A stretch of DNA of 47,374 bases, taken from positions 1 through 47,374 of IMG/VR virus record IMGVR_UViG_3300032770_000004; one strand, written 5' to 3'. Below, piece after piece: positions 1-9,156 of this stretch. The DNA comes from a virus. Position 1 is the first letter of the stretch. Every line of letters starts with the position of its first letter. The notes under the pieces were generated by a model. The model was not told the DNA's origin, searched no databases, and worked only from the letters and a program-made list of their open reading frames with translations. A program made the position numbers and the translations under genes.

Positions 1-2
1 AT

Positions 3-164
3 CCAGATGGCGAGACCATCATCGATACGTACCCTGAAGAACACGAAACTCGGCCTGATACAATGATGGAGGAGCATCAAGCGCTGACTACTATGAGAGT
101 AGCCTCTGAAAATCTCAGCTTGCTTGACAAGAAGCTCCTTAGACTGAAGGGAGTACGTATATGA
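3..164 (+). CDS. C-terminal part of an unidentified protein (5' truncated by window)
   Basis: The frame is open from the window edge and ends at a TGA that overlaps the next start (ATGA), so this is the last ~53 codons of a coupled upstream gene. The visible part is acidic, then helical (MMEEHQALTTMR...LLDKKLLRLKG). No family is recognised. Continuity of the open frame and the ATGA overlap support it as coding. Confidence 0.55.
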   Translation, partial: PDGETIIDTYPEEHETRPDTMMEEHQALTTMRVASENLSLLDKKLLRLKGVRI

Positions 165-445
165 GTTATTCGTGTGTAAAGGGAAAGATTGCAGTTGAAC
201 CATTTAACGATACTGCTGTCAAAACTACGGCCATGGGAGGCGGTACAGTGAAGGTCGGAATGATTGTTCAAAAGAACGAGCTAGCTCGTCTGAAGGTGAT
301 TTTCCCCAGCTTCGAATTGTCGGGGAGTTATGTACACGTGCCTTCCGAGTACTATACCCAACCATACGCCAAAAAGATTTACGAGATGGACGGTCAGAAG
401 TTCATCATCATCCCTCTTAACATCGTCGAGATTGTAGAGTACTAA
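161..445 (+). CDS. Small beta-rich protein, possibly GroES-like
   Basis: A 94-aa protein with alternating short hydrophobic strands, a Gly-rich turn (MGGGTVKVG) and a C-terminal strand ending in IPLNIVEIVEY. That layout resembles the GroES/T4 gp31 beta-barrel, whose last strand also ends in a hydrophobic-acidic 'ILAIVE' type sequence. Fold assignment is inference only. It overlaps both neighbours by ATGA/TAATGA junctions, so it is translated in the same operon as the phosphoesterase and terminase genes. A co-chaperonin would fit capsid folding, but a plain hypothetical protein is equally possible. Confidence 0.5.
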   Translation: MSYSCVKGKIAVEPFNDTAVKTTAMGGGTVKVGMIVQKNELARLKVIFPSFELSGSYVHVPSEYYTQPYAKKIYEMDGQKFIIIPLNIVEIVEY

Positions 446-1422
446 TGAACTCCCTCCTCCTAGTGGGAGATCCTCACGTAACCGTTGAAGAAATCCCCGA
501 CTGTAACAGGCTTATCGATTGTATTCTAGACGTACTTGGCAAAGTTCCTGTCAAAGGTGTTGTCTTTTTGGGCGACCTCCACCACAACCATGCGCTTGTG
601 CGTATCGAGGTCATGGAGTTCTGGCGTAAGGCCTTTCATCGCATCAAACTCGCCTTTCCAAACATCAACATCTATGCGTTGGTGGGTAACCACGACAGAA
701 GCCATGACTACAGCGTAAAGGCTAACGCTCTACAGTCCTATGCGATTGACGTGATTCAGAGTCCATCTGAAATCATGCGTGGCGTAGTCGCTGCACCTTG
801 GTATCCGGATCCATCCAGCTTCTTGAAGGCACTTGATGGCCAACAAGGCAAGACACTGATTTGTCATCAGACATTCGATGGCAGCAAATACGAGAATGGC
901 TTTTTCGCTAGTGACGGTGTGGATCCAGCGCTTGTCCAATTCGACAACGTAATTGCTGGCCACATCCACGCTCCTCAGATTGTTGGTAAGGTTTGGTACA
1001 TCGGAGCACCTCGATGGAGGATCGCCAGTGATGCTAATACCCCGAGAGCACTATGGGTTTTCGATTTTGACGATGATGGAAATATAGTTGGACGAAAGCC
1101 ATTTCCGACCAGTGGCTGGTGTCGTGAAATATGGCATCTTGTTGACAAAGAAGAGGATCCAATTGAAGTTACTAGGCCAGAAAAGGGAATCTTAAGAGTA
1201 GACATTCATGGATCCGCCGAATGGGTCGAGGCAAAGAAGGCTAAATGGGAGGCGGTTGGGGCACGTGTCGCCACCTTTCCGGTTGTGGCTCGTTCCAGTT
1301 TGGTGAGAGAATCGGAGGGTATCTCCGTGGCTCTTTCTAAGTTTGTGGATGTCTGGGTACCTAAGTACGGTACTTCAATTGACCAGCTCAAGAAGATGGT
1401 CGCAGAGAGAATCAATGTCTGA
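445..1422 (+). CDS. Calcineurin-like metallophosphoesterase (SbcD/Mre11/T4 gp47-like)
   Basis: The 325-aa protein carries the metallophosphoesterase signature in order: GDPH near residue 8, GDLHH near 46, GNHD near 81, a lone catalytic CHQ near 137 and GHIH near 174. These are the two-metal ligands of the Mre11/SbcD/T4 gp47 nuclease family. The length and ~150-residue C-terminal extension suit a recombination nuclease subunit rather than a small phosphatase. It would act on DNA ends in recombination-dependent replication, usually with an SMC-like partner (gp46/SbcC), which is not in the window. The ATG overlaps the previous TAA (TAATGA). Family assignment is firm; DNA-end processing is inferred. 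Confidence 0.85.
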   Translation: MNSLLLVGDPHVTVEEIPDCNRLIDCILDVLGKVPVKGVVFLGDLHHNHALVRIEVMEFWRKAFHRIKLAFPNINIYALVGNHDRSHDYSVKANALQSYAIDVIQSPSEIMRGVVAAPWYPDPSSFLKALDGQQGKTLICHQTFDGSKYENGFFASDGVDPALVQFDNVIAGHIHAPQIVGKVWYIGAPRWRIASDANTPRALWVFDFDDDGNIVGRKPFPTSGWCREIWHLVDKEEDPIEVTRPEKGILRVDIHGSAEWVEAKKAKWEAVGARVATFPVVARSSLVRESEGISVALSKFVDVWVPKYGTSIDQLKKMVAERINV

Positions 1423-1801
1423 TAAATATGCAAAGACTGGATACAACGAATCGCTTGTCAATCTCTTCAACGTGTTGAATAAGCGTGGATACAATAATGA
1501 TCCATCCGATCCCAAATTCGGTGCTTTCGAAATGTATCGTCAGCTCACCATTTGGACTGGCATAGTCTCGCCTCCTCAGCTAGATACTCTGAAGCGTAAT
1601 GGCATGCTGCTTGGTGGTGGCTCTGTCACTATCACGCTCGATACGGATCAGAAGAAGATCAACTTCCTTTATGAGGAGCAAGGAGTACTTCCATATGAAC
1701 AGAAGCTTGAAAAACTCCAGCAGGTGGTGACCGCTACGCTCGGTCCAAACTGGGAAGTATCAACCAACGTGGTTAAGCATGGAAAAGCTGTCACTCGATA
1801 A
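1415..1801 (+). CDS. Hypothetical protein in the terminase operon
   Basis: A 128-aa protein starting MSDKYAKTGYNES. This ATG was preferred to one 72 bases upstream because it overlaps the end of the phosphoesterase gene by only 8 bases, as the other junctions in this operon do. Mixed alpha/beta composition, with a strand-rich middle and a C-terminal basic stretch. No family recognised. Its position just before the terminase genes suggests a role in replication-packaging coupling, which is inference. Confidence 0.65.
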   Translation: MSDKYAKTGYNESLVNLFNVLNKRGYNNDPSDPKFGAFEMYRQLTIWTGIVSPPQLDTLKRNGMLLGGGSVTITLDTDQKKINFLYEEQGVLPYEQKLEKLQQVVTATLGPNWEVSTNVVKHGKAVTR

Positions 1802-2396
1802 AAAGCTTGCGTTGCTATCGGACTTAGAACGCGAAGCTTACGATAAGGTACTGACGTATCCGCCGCTGTCGCCAGTGACGGCAGCGAAGTTCTTTGGCTT
1901 ATTCCTTCAGGGTTATGGGTGTGTTGACATCGCTCGTACCAATCCAGAATTCGGCTCCCTCGCTCTTGGTCTGATTGTACGAGCACGTGTTGAATACGAT
2001 TGGGATACTGAACGTGATGTTTACATCAGGACCATGATGGAACTGATTCGTGTCAAGACCGAGAAGGCAACGTTGGAGGGGATCCAATTCGCTAGTGATG
2101 GTATGGCTGTTTTTCACAAGCTAGTGGGAGATAAGTTTCGCAGGTTCATTCAGACAGGCAACGAAGAAGAACTTGGTGAATTCAAGCATATGAGCTTCAA
2201 GACCTACAAGGAGTTTGTTCAAATCTTCACCAAGCTGACTGGTAAGGATCAAATTGTCATTCCTAGTGCCGAACTTGATTCTCAGGATGGCCCCAAGAGC
2301 GAGCTAAAGGTCGCCTCCTCTGAAGACAAGCCGGTTACAGCCGAAACCGCCGAAGACATGTTCAAGCTTCTTAGCTCGGTGAAGGTAAAGTCGTAA
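1779..2396 (+). CDS. Probable terminase small subunit
   Basis: A 205-aa, mostly helical protein immediately upstream of and overlapping the large terminase gene (TAATGG junction), the standard position of the small subunit. Residues ~28-60 (LSPVTAAKFFGLFLQGYG...IARTNPEFGSLALGLIVRAR) read like a helix-turn-helix with a preceding helix, as expected for DNA recognition. The tail after ~165 is acidic and disordered. It would bind the packaging site and regulate the large-subunit ATPase. The call rests on synteny and the HTH-like segment, not on strong sequence similarity. Confidence 0.65.
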   Translation: MEKLSLDKKLALLSDLEREAYDKVLTYPPLSPVTAAKFFGLFLQGYGCVDIARTNPEFGSLALGLIVRARVEYDWDTERDVYIRTMMELIRVKTEKATLEGIQFASDGMAVFHKLVGDKFRRFIQTGNEEELGEFKHMSFKTYKEFVQIFTKLTGKDQIVIPSAELDSQDGPKSELKVASSEDKPVTAETAEDMFKLLSSVKVKS

Positions 2397-4357
2397 TGGC
2401 TCTTGAGATGCTGTCTGATACTGAGAAACTGCGACGCAGGCTTCTGTTTGTGCCGTGCGAAACCCGAGAGCATCTCAGGGCGTGGATCAAGGAATATCTT
2501 GGTATCGATTTCCCAGATTGTACGGTCAGCGACGAATCCAACAGCAACCCACTCGATAACATTTGGGAGGCGTATGATCGTCTCCGACGCAATGACGTAA
2601 TTGGATTTTCACGTGTGATGGCATACGCCAATCGTGGAGGCTTCAAAACTCTCGGCGCCTCGGTGCTTGAAGTCATGGTCGTGCTCCACCTACGTCGCAA
2701 TGTCGCTCACATGGCTGCTACTCTTGAGCAGTCTTCTGCTTCACAGGAGTATGTGAAGAACTTCTTCAACATTCCCATCATCCAACAATTCGTAGCAGCC
2801 CAGGCCGAAAAACACGTCCGCGTAGTGCGCTTTCAACATAAGGTCACCGGCTATTGTATCACCAAGACGGAATACGGAACGCTCTCTCTTGCTGACAAAA
2901 AGAACTACGTTCGCATTGAGAACTACATCAAGATTGTCGCCTGTACGATGCAGGGCGCCAACTCTAAGCACGTTGAATTTTTCGTTGTTGACGAGGTAGA
3001 CGTCGTCGCTCCTCAGAACGTAAAAGCCTACCAGCAGGCCAAGAATATTCCGGATCCGCGAGACGGAATGCTTCCTCTCACGTTGATGGTCTCTACTAGA
3101 AAGTCACGCACTGGCTTGGTACAGCGTGAAATCGACGAGGCAGAGCATACGAAGCTCCAGTTGCGTCACTGGAACATTATCGACACTACAGAAGCATGTA
3201 AGCCAGAGCGCCACAAGCCCGACTTACCGCGTCAGACATACTACATAAATGATGGCGATGTGAAACACATCACCAAAGAAGAGTATGACATCCTGAATCC
3301 TGCCGAGCAGAAAAAGTACTATCCAACCGAGGGATTTGCTGGCTGCCGTGGATGTCGTCTGTTTGCTGCCTGCAAGGGTCGTCTGGCTACCCATCAGAAG
3401 TCGACCTCTCCGATGCTTAAGCCCATCGAAGATGGCATCGCTAAGTTTCAAGGCGCTCCCAGCCCTGAGTTCATCATCACAGAGTATCTTTGCCGTAAGC
3501 CTGACACCAGCGGTCTAATCTATCCGCGCTTCAACCGCGAGAAGCATATGATTTCTACGGCTCAGATGGCCGAACTAATCACAGGCGATCCAATGCCTCA
3601 GGTAAAAGATAAGGCAGCTCTCTTGGCGCTTATGAAGCTGAAGGGCGCTGAGTTCTATGTTGGTATGGACTTCGGTTTCTCTCACAACTTCTCTGTCGTC
3701 ACTTTTGCTGTTTACGGCCAGTATGCTTTCGTAATCGATGTGTTCTCACAAGCCGGTCTAGAACTGGATGACAAAATCCAGGCATGTGAATATCTCAAGA
3801 CGGTTTATGACAATCCGATGATCTATCCTGATCCTGCTTATCCTGCTGACATTAAGACCTTTCGACGTAAGGGCTTTAAGGTGAAGGAATGGGATAAAGG
3901 CAAGGATTCGGTCAAGGCTGGCATCGAAATCGTGCGCACGCTTCTGTGGAGCGGTAAGAATGCCATTCGTCTCTATCTCATCAAAGAAGATCCAGGTTGC
4001 GAGCTACTGGCTAGTCGAATGGAAAAGTACAAGTTCACTATGGATGCAGCTGGTCTATATACGGATGTTCCAGACAAGACCGAGGACGACGAATGCGATG
4101 CCATTCGATATGGTATCATGAATGTCTTCGGTTCGAAGGGTGCTCTGAAGGTTCAGACAGGTGCTGCCATTGTGGTGGATGAATCTGGGAAGGTCAAGCA
4201 AGTAGCGTCAAATCAACAGCCGGGCCAGCAACAGGATTGGATGACACAAATGATTCGTCAGGCAGTTGGTGGTGGTGGCACAGACAGCAATGATCAGACG
4301 GATAGTAAAGTGCCACCAGCACAAATCAAAAAGGGTCGGTTCTTCTCCGACCTGTAA
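2396..4357 (+). CDS. terL: Terminase large subunit (packaging ATPase/nuclease)
   Basis: The 653-aa protein has an N-terminal ATPase with a variant Walker A (ANRGGFKTL, ~residues 78-86), Walker B FFVVDEVD (~195-202) and a coupling motif around STRKSRTG. A C-terminal RNase H-fold nuclease begins at VGMDFGFSHNFSVVTF (~420) with the later acidic cluster DDECDAIRYG (~563). Between them lies a cysteine group (GCRGCRLFAAC, ~318-328) that looks like a small metal-binding insertion. The motor pumps DNA into the procapsid through the portal and cuts the concatemer. The start overlaps the small subunit stop. Confidence 0.95.
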   Translation: MALEMLSDTEKLRRRLLFVPCETREHLRAWIKEYLGIDFPDCTVSDESNSNPLDNIWEAYDRLRRNDVIGFSRVMAYANRGGFKTLGASVLEVMVVLHLRRNVAHMAATLEQSSASQEYVKNFFNIPIIQQFVAAQAEKHVRVVRFQHKVTGYCITKTEYGTLSLADKKNYVRIENYIKIVACTMQGANSKHVEFFVVDEVDVVAPQNVKAYQQAKNIPDPRDGMLPLTLMVSTRKSRTGLVQREIDEAEHTKLQLRHWNIIDTTEACKPERHKPDLPRQTYYINDGDVKHITKEEYDILNPAEQKKYYPTEGFAGCRGCRLFAACKGRLATHQKSTSPMLKPIEDGIAKFQGAPSPEFIITEYLCRKPDTSGLIYPRFNREKHMISTAQMAELITGDPMPQVKDKAALLALMKLKGAEFYVGMDFGFSHNFSVVTFAVYGQYAFVIDVFSQAGLELDDKIQACEYLKTVYDNPMIYPDPAYPADIKTFRRKGFKVKEWDKGKDSVKAGIEIVRTLLWSGKNAIRLYLIKEDPGCELLASRMEKYKFTMDAAGLYTDVPDKTEDDECDAIRYGIMNVFGSKGALKVQTGAAIVVDESGKVKQVASNQQPGQQQDWMTQMIRQAVGGGGTDSNDQTDSKVPPAQIKKGRFFSDL

Positions 4358-4381
4358 TCTACGATTCTGGAGATTTTTCAA

Positions 4382-5374
4382 ATGGATGCAATCCTAAACG
4401 TAGTTGTAAAGCTGCTCGCTTTCAGCGATCCGACCAACAATTCGAATCCTAGGTTGCGCCATGTTGACTGGACACGTGACATGAGCGGAATCGCTGTCCG
4501 CGATCCACGTTCGCAAGCATACGAAATCCTTCCAGGTTCAAGCCTCACCGTCTTTAATGGAACCAGGACTACTACCATCGATAGTACAACCGCTTTTACA
4601 GTATCGTTGCTACCTATCAATGGATCTGCTTCGCAGTATCGTTTCACTTACGTTTCGGGTACCGCTCCTGGCTTCCGTACTAGCCGCAGTCTAGCTGTCA
4701 CCGGAGTAGCCATAACGATGACCATGAACACGAATGCCACACTTGGTGTTCATGCCGCCTCTGGAATTTTTGGATCAGTTATCCCCGGCGACTCGGTCTT
4801 CATTCCTAACACGACTACTGGTGATTCTGCCAATGTATTCAGTGTGTTGAATTCTGGTTACTGGCAAGTTCTCTCTGTCGCCAGCGCTACTGACATCACC
4901 CTTGTACGTCCTGTAGGTCAGGCTTTCTCCGGCGCTAACGAAACCCAAACACCTGAATCCAATAGTCAGTTTGTGGCATTCAGTGCCGCAGGCGTTCAGA
5001 TTGGCGATAGCGTCGATATCAACGCCGGCTTCAATACCTCAACCTTGAAGGTCTTCGAGGTAGTCAATGTCACCGATTCTTTCTTCGAGGTGGTTAGCTC
5101 GGCTCCTCTTGCGCTGGATGTAGGCGTGACTCCTGGTGCTTCCGGGATGGCTTTCTATTCGGACTCTAAGCAAATGGTCTATGTCGAGGCCGATCAGGAA
5201 GTCGCTATTCAGATTAATGGAGATACCGGCCAGACGCAACGCGTAGGTTCCTTTGATCCTAGCGATCCAACTCAACCGGGCGTGTATCTAAAGATTGGCC
5301 CCACGTGGTCTTTGACAATTGTGAATCGCTCGGTCTCCTTGGCTAATGTAATTGTCATCCATGCAGCGGAGTAA
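4382..5374 (+). CDS. Beta-rich virion structural protein (unassigned)
   Basis: A 330-aa protein rich in Thr, Ser, Val and Gly with a strand-turn pattern and no obvious catalytic motif, typical of head-fibre, decoration or adaptor proteins. A ribosome binding site (CTGGAG) lies about 9 bases before the ATG. It sits between terminase and portal, so a virion component is likely. The N-terminus includes a short helix (MDAILNVVVKLLAF). Specific role unknown. Confidence 0.7.
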   Translation: MDAILNVVVKLLAFSDPTNNSNPRLRHVDWTRDMSGIAVRDPRSQAYEILPGSSLTVFNGTRTTTIDSTTAFTVSLLPINGSASQYRFTYVSGTAPGFRTSRSLAVTGVAITMTMNTNATLGVHAASGIFGSVIPGDSVFIPNTTTGDSANVFSVLNSGYWQVLSVASATDITLVRPVGQAFSGANETQTPESNSQFVAFSAAGVQIGDSVDINAGFNTSTLKVFEVVNVTDSFFEVVSSAPLALDVGVTPGASGMAFYSDSKQMVYVEADQEVAIQINGDTGQTQRVGSFDPSDPTQPGVYLKIGPTWSLTIVNRSVSLANVIVIHAAE

Positions 5375-5376
5375 GC

Positions 5377-7452
5377 ATGTCGAAGAAGAATCGTATTGAC
5401 ATCGGCGCGCTAAGCCCCTTCCAGCAGGAAGTGATTCGTTCCGTTATTGGCGGTAGTAGCCCGACACCTCAAGGAGAAAAGAGGCGTGTAAGTGTTGCTT
5501 TTGCGGATCCATTCTTCGTTGGTTCTTCTGGTGGCGCTCCACTAACTAAGGCCGATACTCAAGCCCATCAAGAAGCCGTTAGCAACAGTGACCCGCTTGT
5601 AAAGTCCATCCTCAACGTCCTCAATGGTCCTGGTGATAGCATTGAACGCCTTGCCTTCCAGGTAAGCCCCTATACTCAGAACACGTATGGCGGCCTATGG
5701 AAGCGCAAGCTTCGTCTACTGCCTGACGAAATTTTGAAGCGCGTTTCGATTCAAGACGACCTTGTCGCCGCTGTTGTCAATACGCGTAGCAACCAAATTG
5801 CAGCCTTTGGTCGTCCACAGCCGGATCGCTTCAGCACCGGCTTCAAGATTGAACCAGAGCCAGGATACACTGAGCACCTTACTTCCGAGCAGAAGCGCGA
5901 GCTTCAGAACAAGATTGCCGATGTAGAGGCACGTCTCCTTACGTGTGGTGAGACTAAGGGTTGGAACGACGAAGACGCTCTTGGCTTCGGACACTTTCTT
6001 TTCATGTCGGCACGCAATGCTGTAGTGTTCGGTAGGATTGCCACAGAAATCATTCATGTTGATACTCCTGGTGGTCGCAAGTTCCACTCGTTTAGGCCTA
6101 TTGACGCCGGAACCATCTATCGCGCTGCTCCTTACAAGAATGCAGCAGAGCAGGTACGTAGAAATGCTTTGCACATGTTGGAGCAGATCAAGAACAAGAA
6201 ACTTCAGCCCGAACGTTACGTTGCTGATGAATACACTTGGGTCCAGGTGATTGATGGTCGTCCGGTACAGGCCTTTACGAGCGAGGAATGTGTAGTCCAC
6301 AACTTCTATCCAACTACGGATGTCGAGCTTGATGGTTATCCCGTTTCGCCTCTAGATACGGTAATCACAGCTGTCACTACGCACATCAATATCGGTGTTC
6401 ACAACAAGCTTTATTTCCAGTCTGGCCGCGCTGCCCGAGGAATGATTGTCATCAAGTCTGATGACATTGATGAATCCATCACTGGATTTATCCGTCAACA
6501 ATTCAATGCCTCTATCAATAGCGTCGGCAACGCCTGGAGAATGCCTATCTTTGGTATTGGAACTGATGATGATGTGGGTTGGTACCCCATCGACAACAGT
6601 AGCCGTGACATGGAATTCCAGTACCTCAGCGACACCAATGCTCGTGTGATTCTTTCCGCATTCCAAATGTCGCCTGAAGAACTTCCTGGATATGCCCACT
6701 TGTCGCGCGGTACTAACAACCAAGCGCTCAGCGAATCCAACAACGAGTACAAGCTCGAAGCTCACCGTGATGTCGGTATTCGTCCGTTGATCGCACAGTT
6801 CCAGAACTTCATCAACGCCACTATCATGCCGTTGATTGCTCCGGAGCTTGCAGATTTCTGCCACTTCAAGTTTGTTGGTCTTGACGTAGACACTGCCGAG
6901 AAAGAAAGCACCCGCCTCCAGCAAGACATGGCCATTCACATGAACATGGACGAAGTACTGGAGAAGGTTGAGAAGAAGCCAGTGGGTCAGCGTTGGGCTG
7001 GTCAATTCTTGCTCAATCCCCAATGGGCTGCCGTTCTCGACAAGTACTTCCTGGTTGGCGACATCATGGAACACTTCTTTGGCATCAAAGGTGCTTCGCA
7101 GGATCCGCGCTTCCAGTTTGTTAACAACCCGATGTGGTTCAATTGGCAGCAACTCATGCAACAGCAACAGCAGATGGAGCAACAGCAACAGCAACAACAG
7201 ATGCAAGCTCAGCAGCAACAACAGATGCAGCAGCAACAGGGTCAAGAGGAACAGGGCGACCTTTCTCAGGGTGTAGACCAGCTTCACGGGCAGCTCAGTA
7301 AAGGCGAGAAGCAGCTCACTCCTAGTCGCAAGGCCCTATTGGCTCATGAACGCCGCATCCTCAAGAATGTACTGAAGGGTTTTGAGGAAGACGTGGCTAA
7401 GGCCACCGAAGACATTCTAGATGCAGCCGATGGACATTTGCCGGAGGAGTAA
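5377..7452 (+). CDS. Portal protein
   Basis: A 691-aa protein with the order of features seen in SPP1/HK97-type portals: a segment with TRSNQIAAFGRPQP, a long beta-rich wing domain, and a stem/clip segment with HLSRGTNNQALSESNNEYK followed by helical crown. It forms the dodecameric channel at the capsid vertex, binds the terminase and the head completion proteins. Residues ~592-625 are almost pure Gln with Met (CAG/CAA repeats at bases 7148-7250), an unusual low-complexity insertion near the C-terminus. It begins 2 bases after the previous stop and overlaps the next gene (TAATGG). Confidence 0.9.
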   Translation: MSKKNRIDIGALSPFQQEVIRSVIGGSSPTPQGEKRRVSVAFADPFFVGSSGGAPLTKADTQAHQEAVSNSDPLVKSILNVLNGPGDSIERLAFQVSPYTQNTYGGLWKRKLRLLPDEILKRVSIQDDLVAAVVNTRSNQIAAFGRPQPDRFSTGFKIEPEPGYTEHLTSEQKRELQNKIADVEARLLTCGETKGWNDEDALGFGHFLFMSARNAVVFGRIATEIIHVDTPGGRKFHSFRPIDAGTIYRAAPYKNAAEQVRRNALHMLEQIKNKKLQPERYVADEYTWVQVIDGRPVQAFTSEECVVHNFYPTTDVELDGYPVSPLDTVITAVTTHINIGVHNKLYFQSGRAARGMIVIKSDDIDESITGFIRQQFNASINSVGNAWRMPIFGIGTDDDVGWYPIDNSSRDMEFQYLSDTNARVILSAFQMSPEELPGYAHLSRGTNNQALSESNNEYKLEAHRDVGIRPLIAQFQNFINATIMPLIAPELADFCHFKFVGLDVDTAEKESTRLQQDMAIHMNMDEVLEKVEKKPVGQRWAGQFLLNPQWAAVLDKYFLVGDIMEHFFGIKGASQDPRFQFVNNPMWFNWQQLMQQQQQMEQQQQQQQMQAQQQQQMQQQQGQEEQGDLSQGVDQLHGQLSKGEKQLTPSRKALLAHERRILKNVLKGFEEDVAKATEDILDAADGHLPEE

Positions 7453-8228
7453 TGGCGAAGAATGTACGCCTATCCCCGACAGCCCTTAAGCTGATCGACA
7501 AGGCAGTAGACCTACTCTTTGAACGCGCTAAGGCTCGTCTTTTGGGCCCTGGCGCTCACAAGATGTATGCCCGCAAACAGCTTGTCTTGAAGCTCAATCC
7601 TAAGGATACCTTGACCGGTCTCTATCGCCAAGCTTCTCAATTCGAAGGCATGGATCCAAAAGAGAATGTCATGAAGGGCCTTCTTCGAATCGCAGGTTCA
7701 TATCTCGACGCGACGAAGGAAAAGACCAAAGCCAAAGTTCAGCACTCTGTACAGAGCTTTCTGACTGACGCTATCGCTCAAGGAATCAAGACTGACGCAC
7801 GTACAGTTCTAGGAGGCCAGCTCGCAGAGCTTTGGGGTGACGTCAAAAAGGATGTACGTCGTATCGTCGAGACAGAGACTACAGTAGTACGAAACACCAG
7901 CATCTATGATGCTATCGGCAGAATGTCGGCGCTTGATGGCGTAGAAGATCCAACCGTCTTCTTCGTAACCGTGCGTGACGATGTGCGCTGTGATGAATGT
8001 ACCCGCCTCCACCTTCTCCCAGACGGGACAACGCCTCGTGTTTGGAAGCAATCAGAATTAGGATCCGGATACCATAAAAAAGGAGACCCGAATCCGAAGA
8101 TCGCGGGTCTCCATCCCCACTGCCGTTGCGTTCTTACGGTTCTAATGCGTGGTTACGGTTTTGATTCTGGTGGAATGGTAACTTACAAAGAACCTGACTG
8201 GGACGAATACAAGCATCAAAGGGAATGA
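7452..8228 (+). CDS. Mu gpF-like head morphogenesis protein
   Basis: The 258-aa protein ends with the characteristic metal-binding signature of the phage Mu F / SPP1 gp7 family: VRCDECTRLHLLPDG (~175-189) followed by LHPHCRC (~218-224). The N-terminal two thirds is helical. This family binds the portal and is carried into the procapsid as a minor head protein. Overlap with the portal gene (TAATGG) supports coupled synthesis. Confidence 0.9.
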   Translation: MAKNVRLSPTALKLIDKAVDLLFERAKARLLGPGAHKMYARKQLVLKLNPKDTLTGLYRQASQFEGMDPKENVMKGLLRIAGSYLDATKEKTKAKVQHSVQSFLTDAIAQGIKTDARTVLGGQLAELWGDVKKDVRRIVETETTVVRNTSIYDAIGRMSALDGVEDPTVFFVTVRDDVRCDECTRLHLLPDGTTPRVWKQSELGSGYHKKGDPNPKIAGLHPHCRCVLTVLMRGYGFDSGGMVTYKEPDWDEYKHQRE

Positions 8229-8282
8229 ATCTACCTGCGATGTTAACCGCAGATCCCGTTTAGGGGTGCTCGATTCGCGTGT

Positions 8283-8621
8283 TTAAGCCTTGACCTTCTC
8301 GTTGGGTTGAATCAGCGCCCGGGCAGCCGCCATTGCCTGACGAAGCTCGGTGGTGGGCTTGTGGGCGATCACCGTGACATGCGCATCGCCAACCTTGACG
8401 ACCTCAGGACCCGTGAAGTTCTCGACCGCAGTGAGAAGCTTGAGGAGCGTAATGCGAAGCGTTCCGATCGCCTTGTGGTCGATCTTGTAATCGACCTTGG
8501 TCTCGGTGACAGGCTGGGCGGTCGTCGTAGACGCACGGGCTGCCTCCAAGTCCTTCACCTTCTGGCGAAGATACCGCAATTCGGCAATCTGCATTCCATT
8601 CTCGGGCTTGTGGGGCTTCAT
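8283..8621 (-). CDS. Small reverse-strand hypothetical protein with coiled-coil start
   Basis: The reverse strand encodes 112 aa. It was preferred over the + strand frame because it has a good ribosome binding site (GAAAGGA, 7 bases before ATG) and a consensus promoter upstream. Residues 10-30 (MQIAELRYLRQKVKDLEAA) look coiled-coil; the rest is a small alpha/beta domain. No family recognised. It is the second of two reverse-oriented genes inserted in the head operon, a moron-like arrangement. Confidence 0.65.
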   Translation of the reverse strand: MKPHKPENGMQIAELRYLRQKVKDLEAARASTTTAQPVTETKVDYKIDHKAIGTLRITLLKLLTAVENFTGPEVVKVGDAHVTVIAHKPTTELRQAMAAARALIQPNEKVKA

Positions 8622-8651
8622 TGTATGGTCCTTTCGGGTTGAACTACATTT

Positions 8652-8680
8652 AGGCTAACAGGCGTTTCGGGGAATGTCAA
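8652..8680 (-). promoter_or_regulatory. Sigma-70-type promoter for the reverse gene ending at 8283
   Basis: On the reverse strand: TTGACA (8680-8675), 17-base spacer, TAGCCT (8657-8652). The start codon lies ~30 bases downstream with a ribosome binding site, so this transcript is leadered. Confidence 0.65.
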
Positions 8681-9105
8681 TTGTGGTCGTCATTGTCGGG
8701 GTCGTATTCGGCCTTGAAATAGCCTTCTTCGTGATAGTATTTTGACCAGATGCCGCTTTCGTCGAAGCGCTCGACGGACACGTTTTTGAATCCAGCGTCG
8801 TCGAGGATTTGTCTCATAGCTTCGGCGCCTATGGTGTTGTGGGAATGGATAATCACCTTCTCGGGCCGCTGATCCTTAGGAATGTAGGAAAGCGCCCAGG
8901 CGGCCATCTGGCCGTTGCCTTCGTAATTGTCATCACCCAGGTCGTGGTCGAGGCTGATCAGATCGAAAACGGTCGGGTAATTGTACAGGTAGCGCAAAAA
9001 GGTCGCGATGTTGGTGGCGACGGTGATTTGATAGGTCTTGCTGTTTCTGGCACGAAAGGCATCTGCGCGGGCCTTCATGTCGTCGAGGAAAAGTGCCTGT
9101 TTCAT
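8677..9105 (-). CDS. Cyclic-phosphate-processing receiver-like protein (cREC)
   Basis: The 142-aa protein has a receiver-type fold pattern: LFLDDMKARADAF at the N-terminus, a central DLISLDHDLGDDNY and a later VIIHSHNTIGAEAMRQIL. LDD, LDHDLGD and the HSHN histidine pair are the marks of the cyclic-phosphate-processing receiver family, proposed in the literature on RNA repair systems to handle 2',3'-cyclic phosphate ends. It is not a response regulator, since the usual Lys region differs. A phage copy may heal RNA or tRNA ends, which is of interest next to the odd tRNA genes in this genome. Function in this phage is inference. Confidence 0.7.
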   Translation of the reverse strand: MKQALFLDDMKARADAFRARNSKTYQITVATNIATFLRYLYNYPTVFDLISLDHDLGDDNYEGNGQMAAWALSYIPKDQRPEKVIIHSHNTIGAEAMRQILDDAGFKNVSVERFDESGIWSKYYHEEGYFKAEYDPDNDDHN

Positions 9106-9111
9106 GAGGGC

Positions 9112-9140
9112 ATCTTACTGTAATGGCGTTATTACTGCAA
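9112..9140 (-). promoter_or_regulatory. Leaderless-type promoter for the cREC gene
   Basis: Reverse strand TTGCAG (9140-9135), 17-base spacer, TAAGAT (9117-9112). Only 6 bases separate the -10 box from the ATG at 9105, so transcription should start at or next to the start codon. Confidence 0.55.
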
Positions 9141-9156
9141 GGTAATCTAATGTGAG

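Noticed and set aside
6352-7287. A 311-codon reverse-strand frame opposite the portal gene
   Set aside because: It is a shadow of the portal; its leucine-rich start is the antisense of the CAG/CAA repeat.
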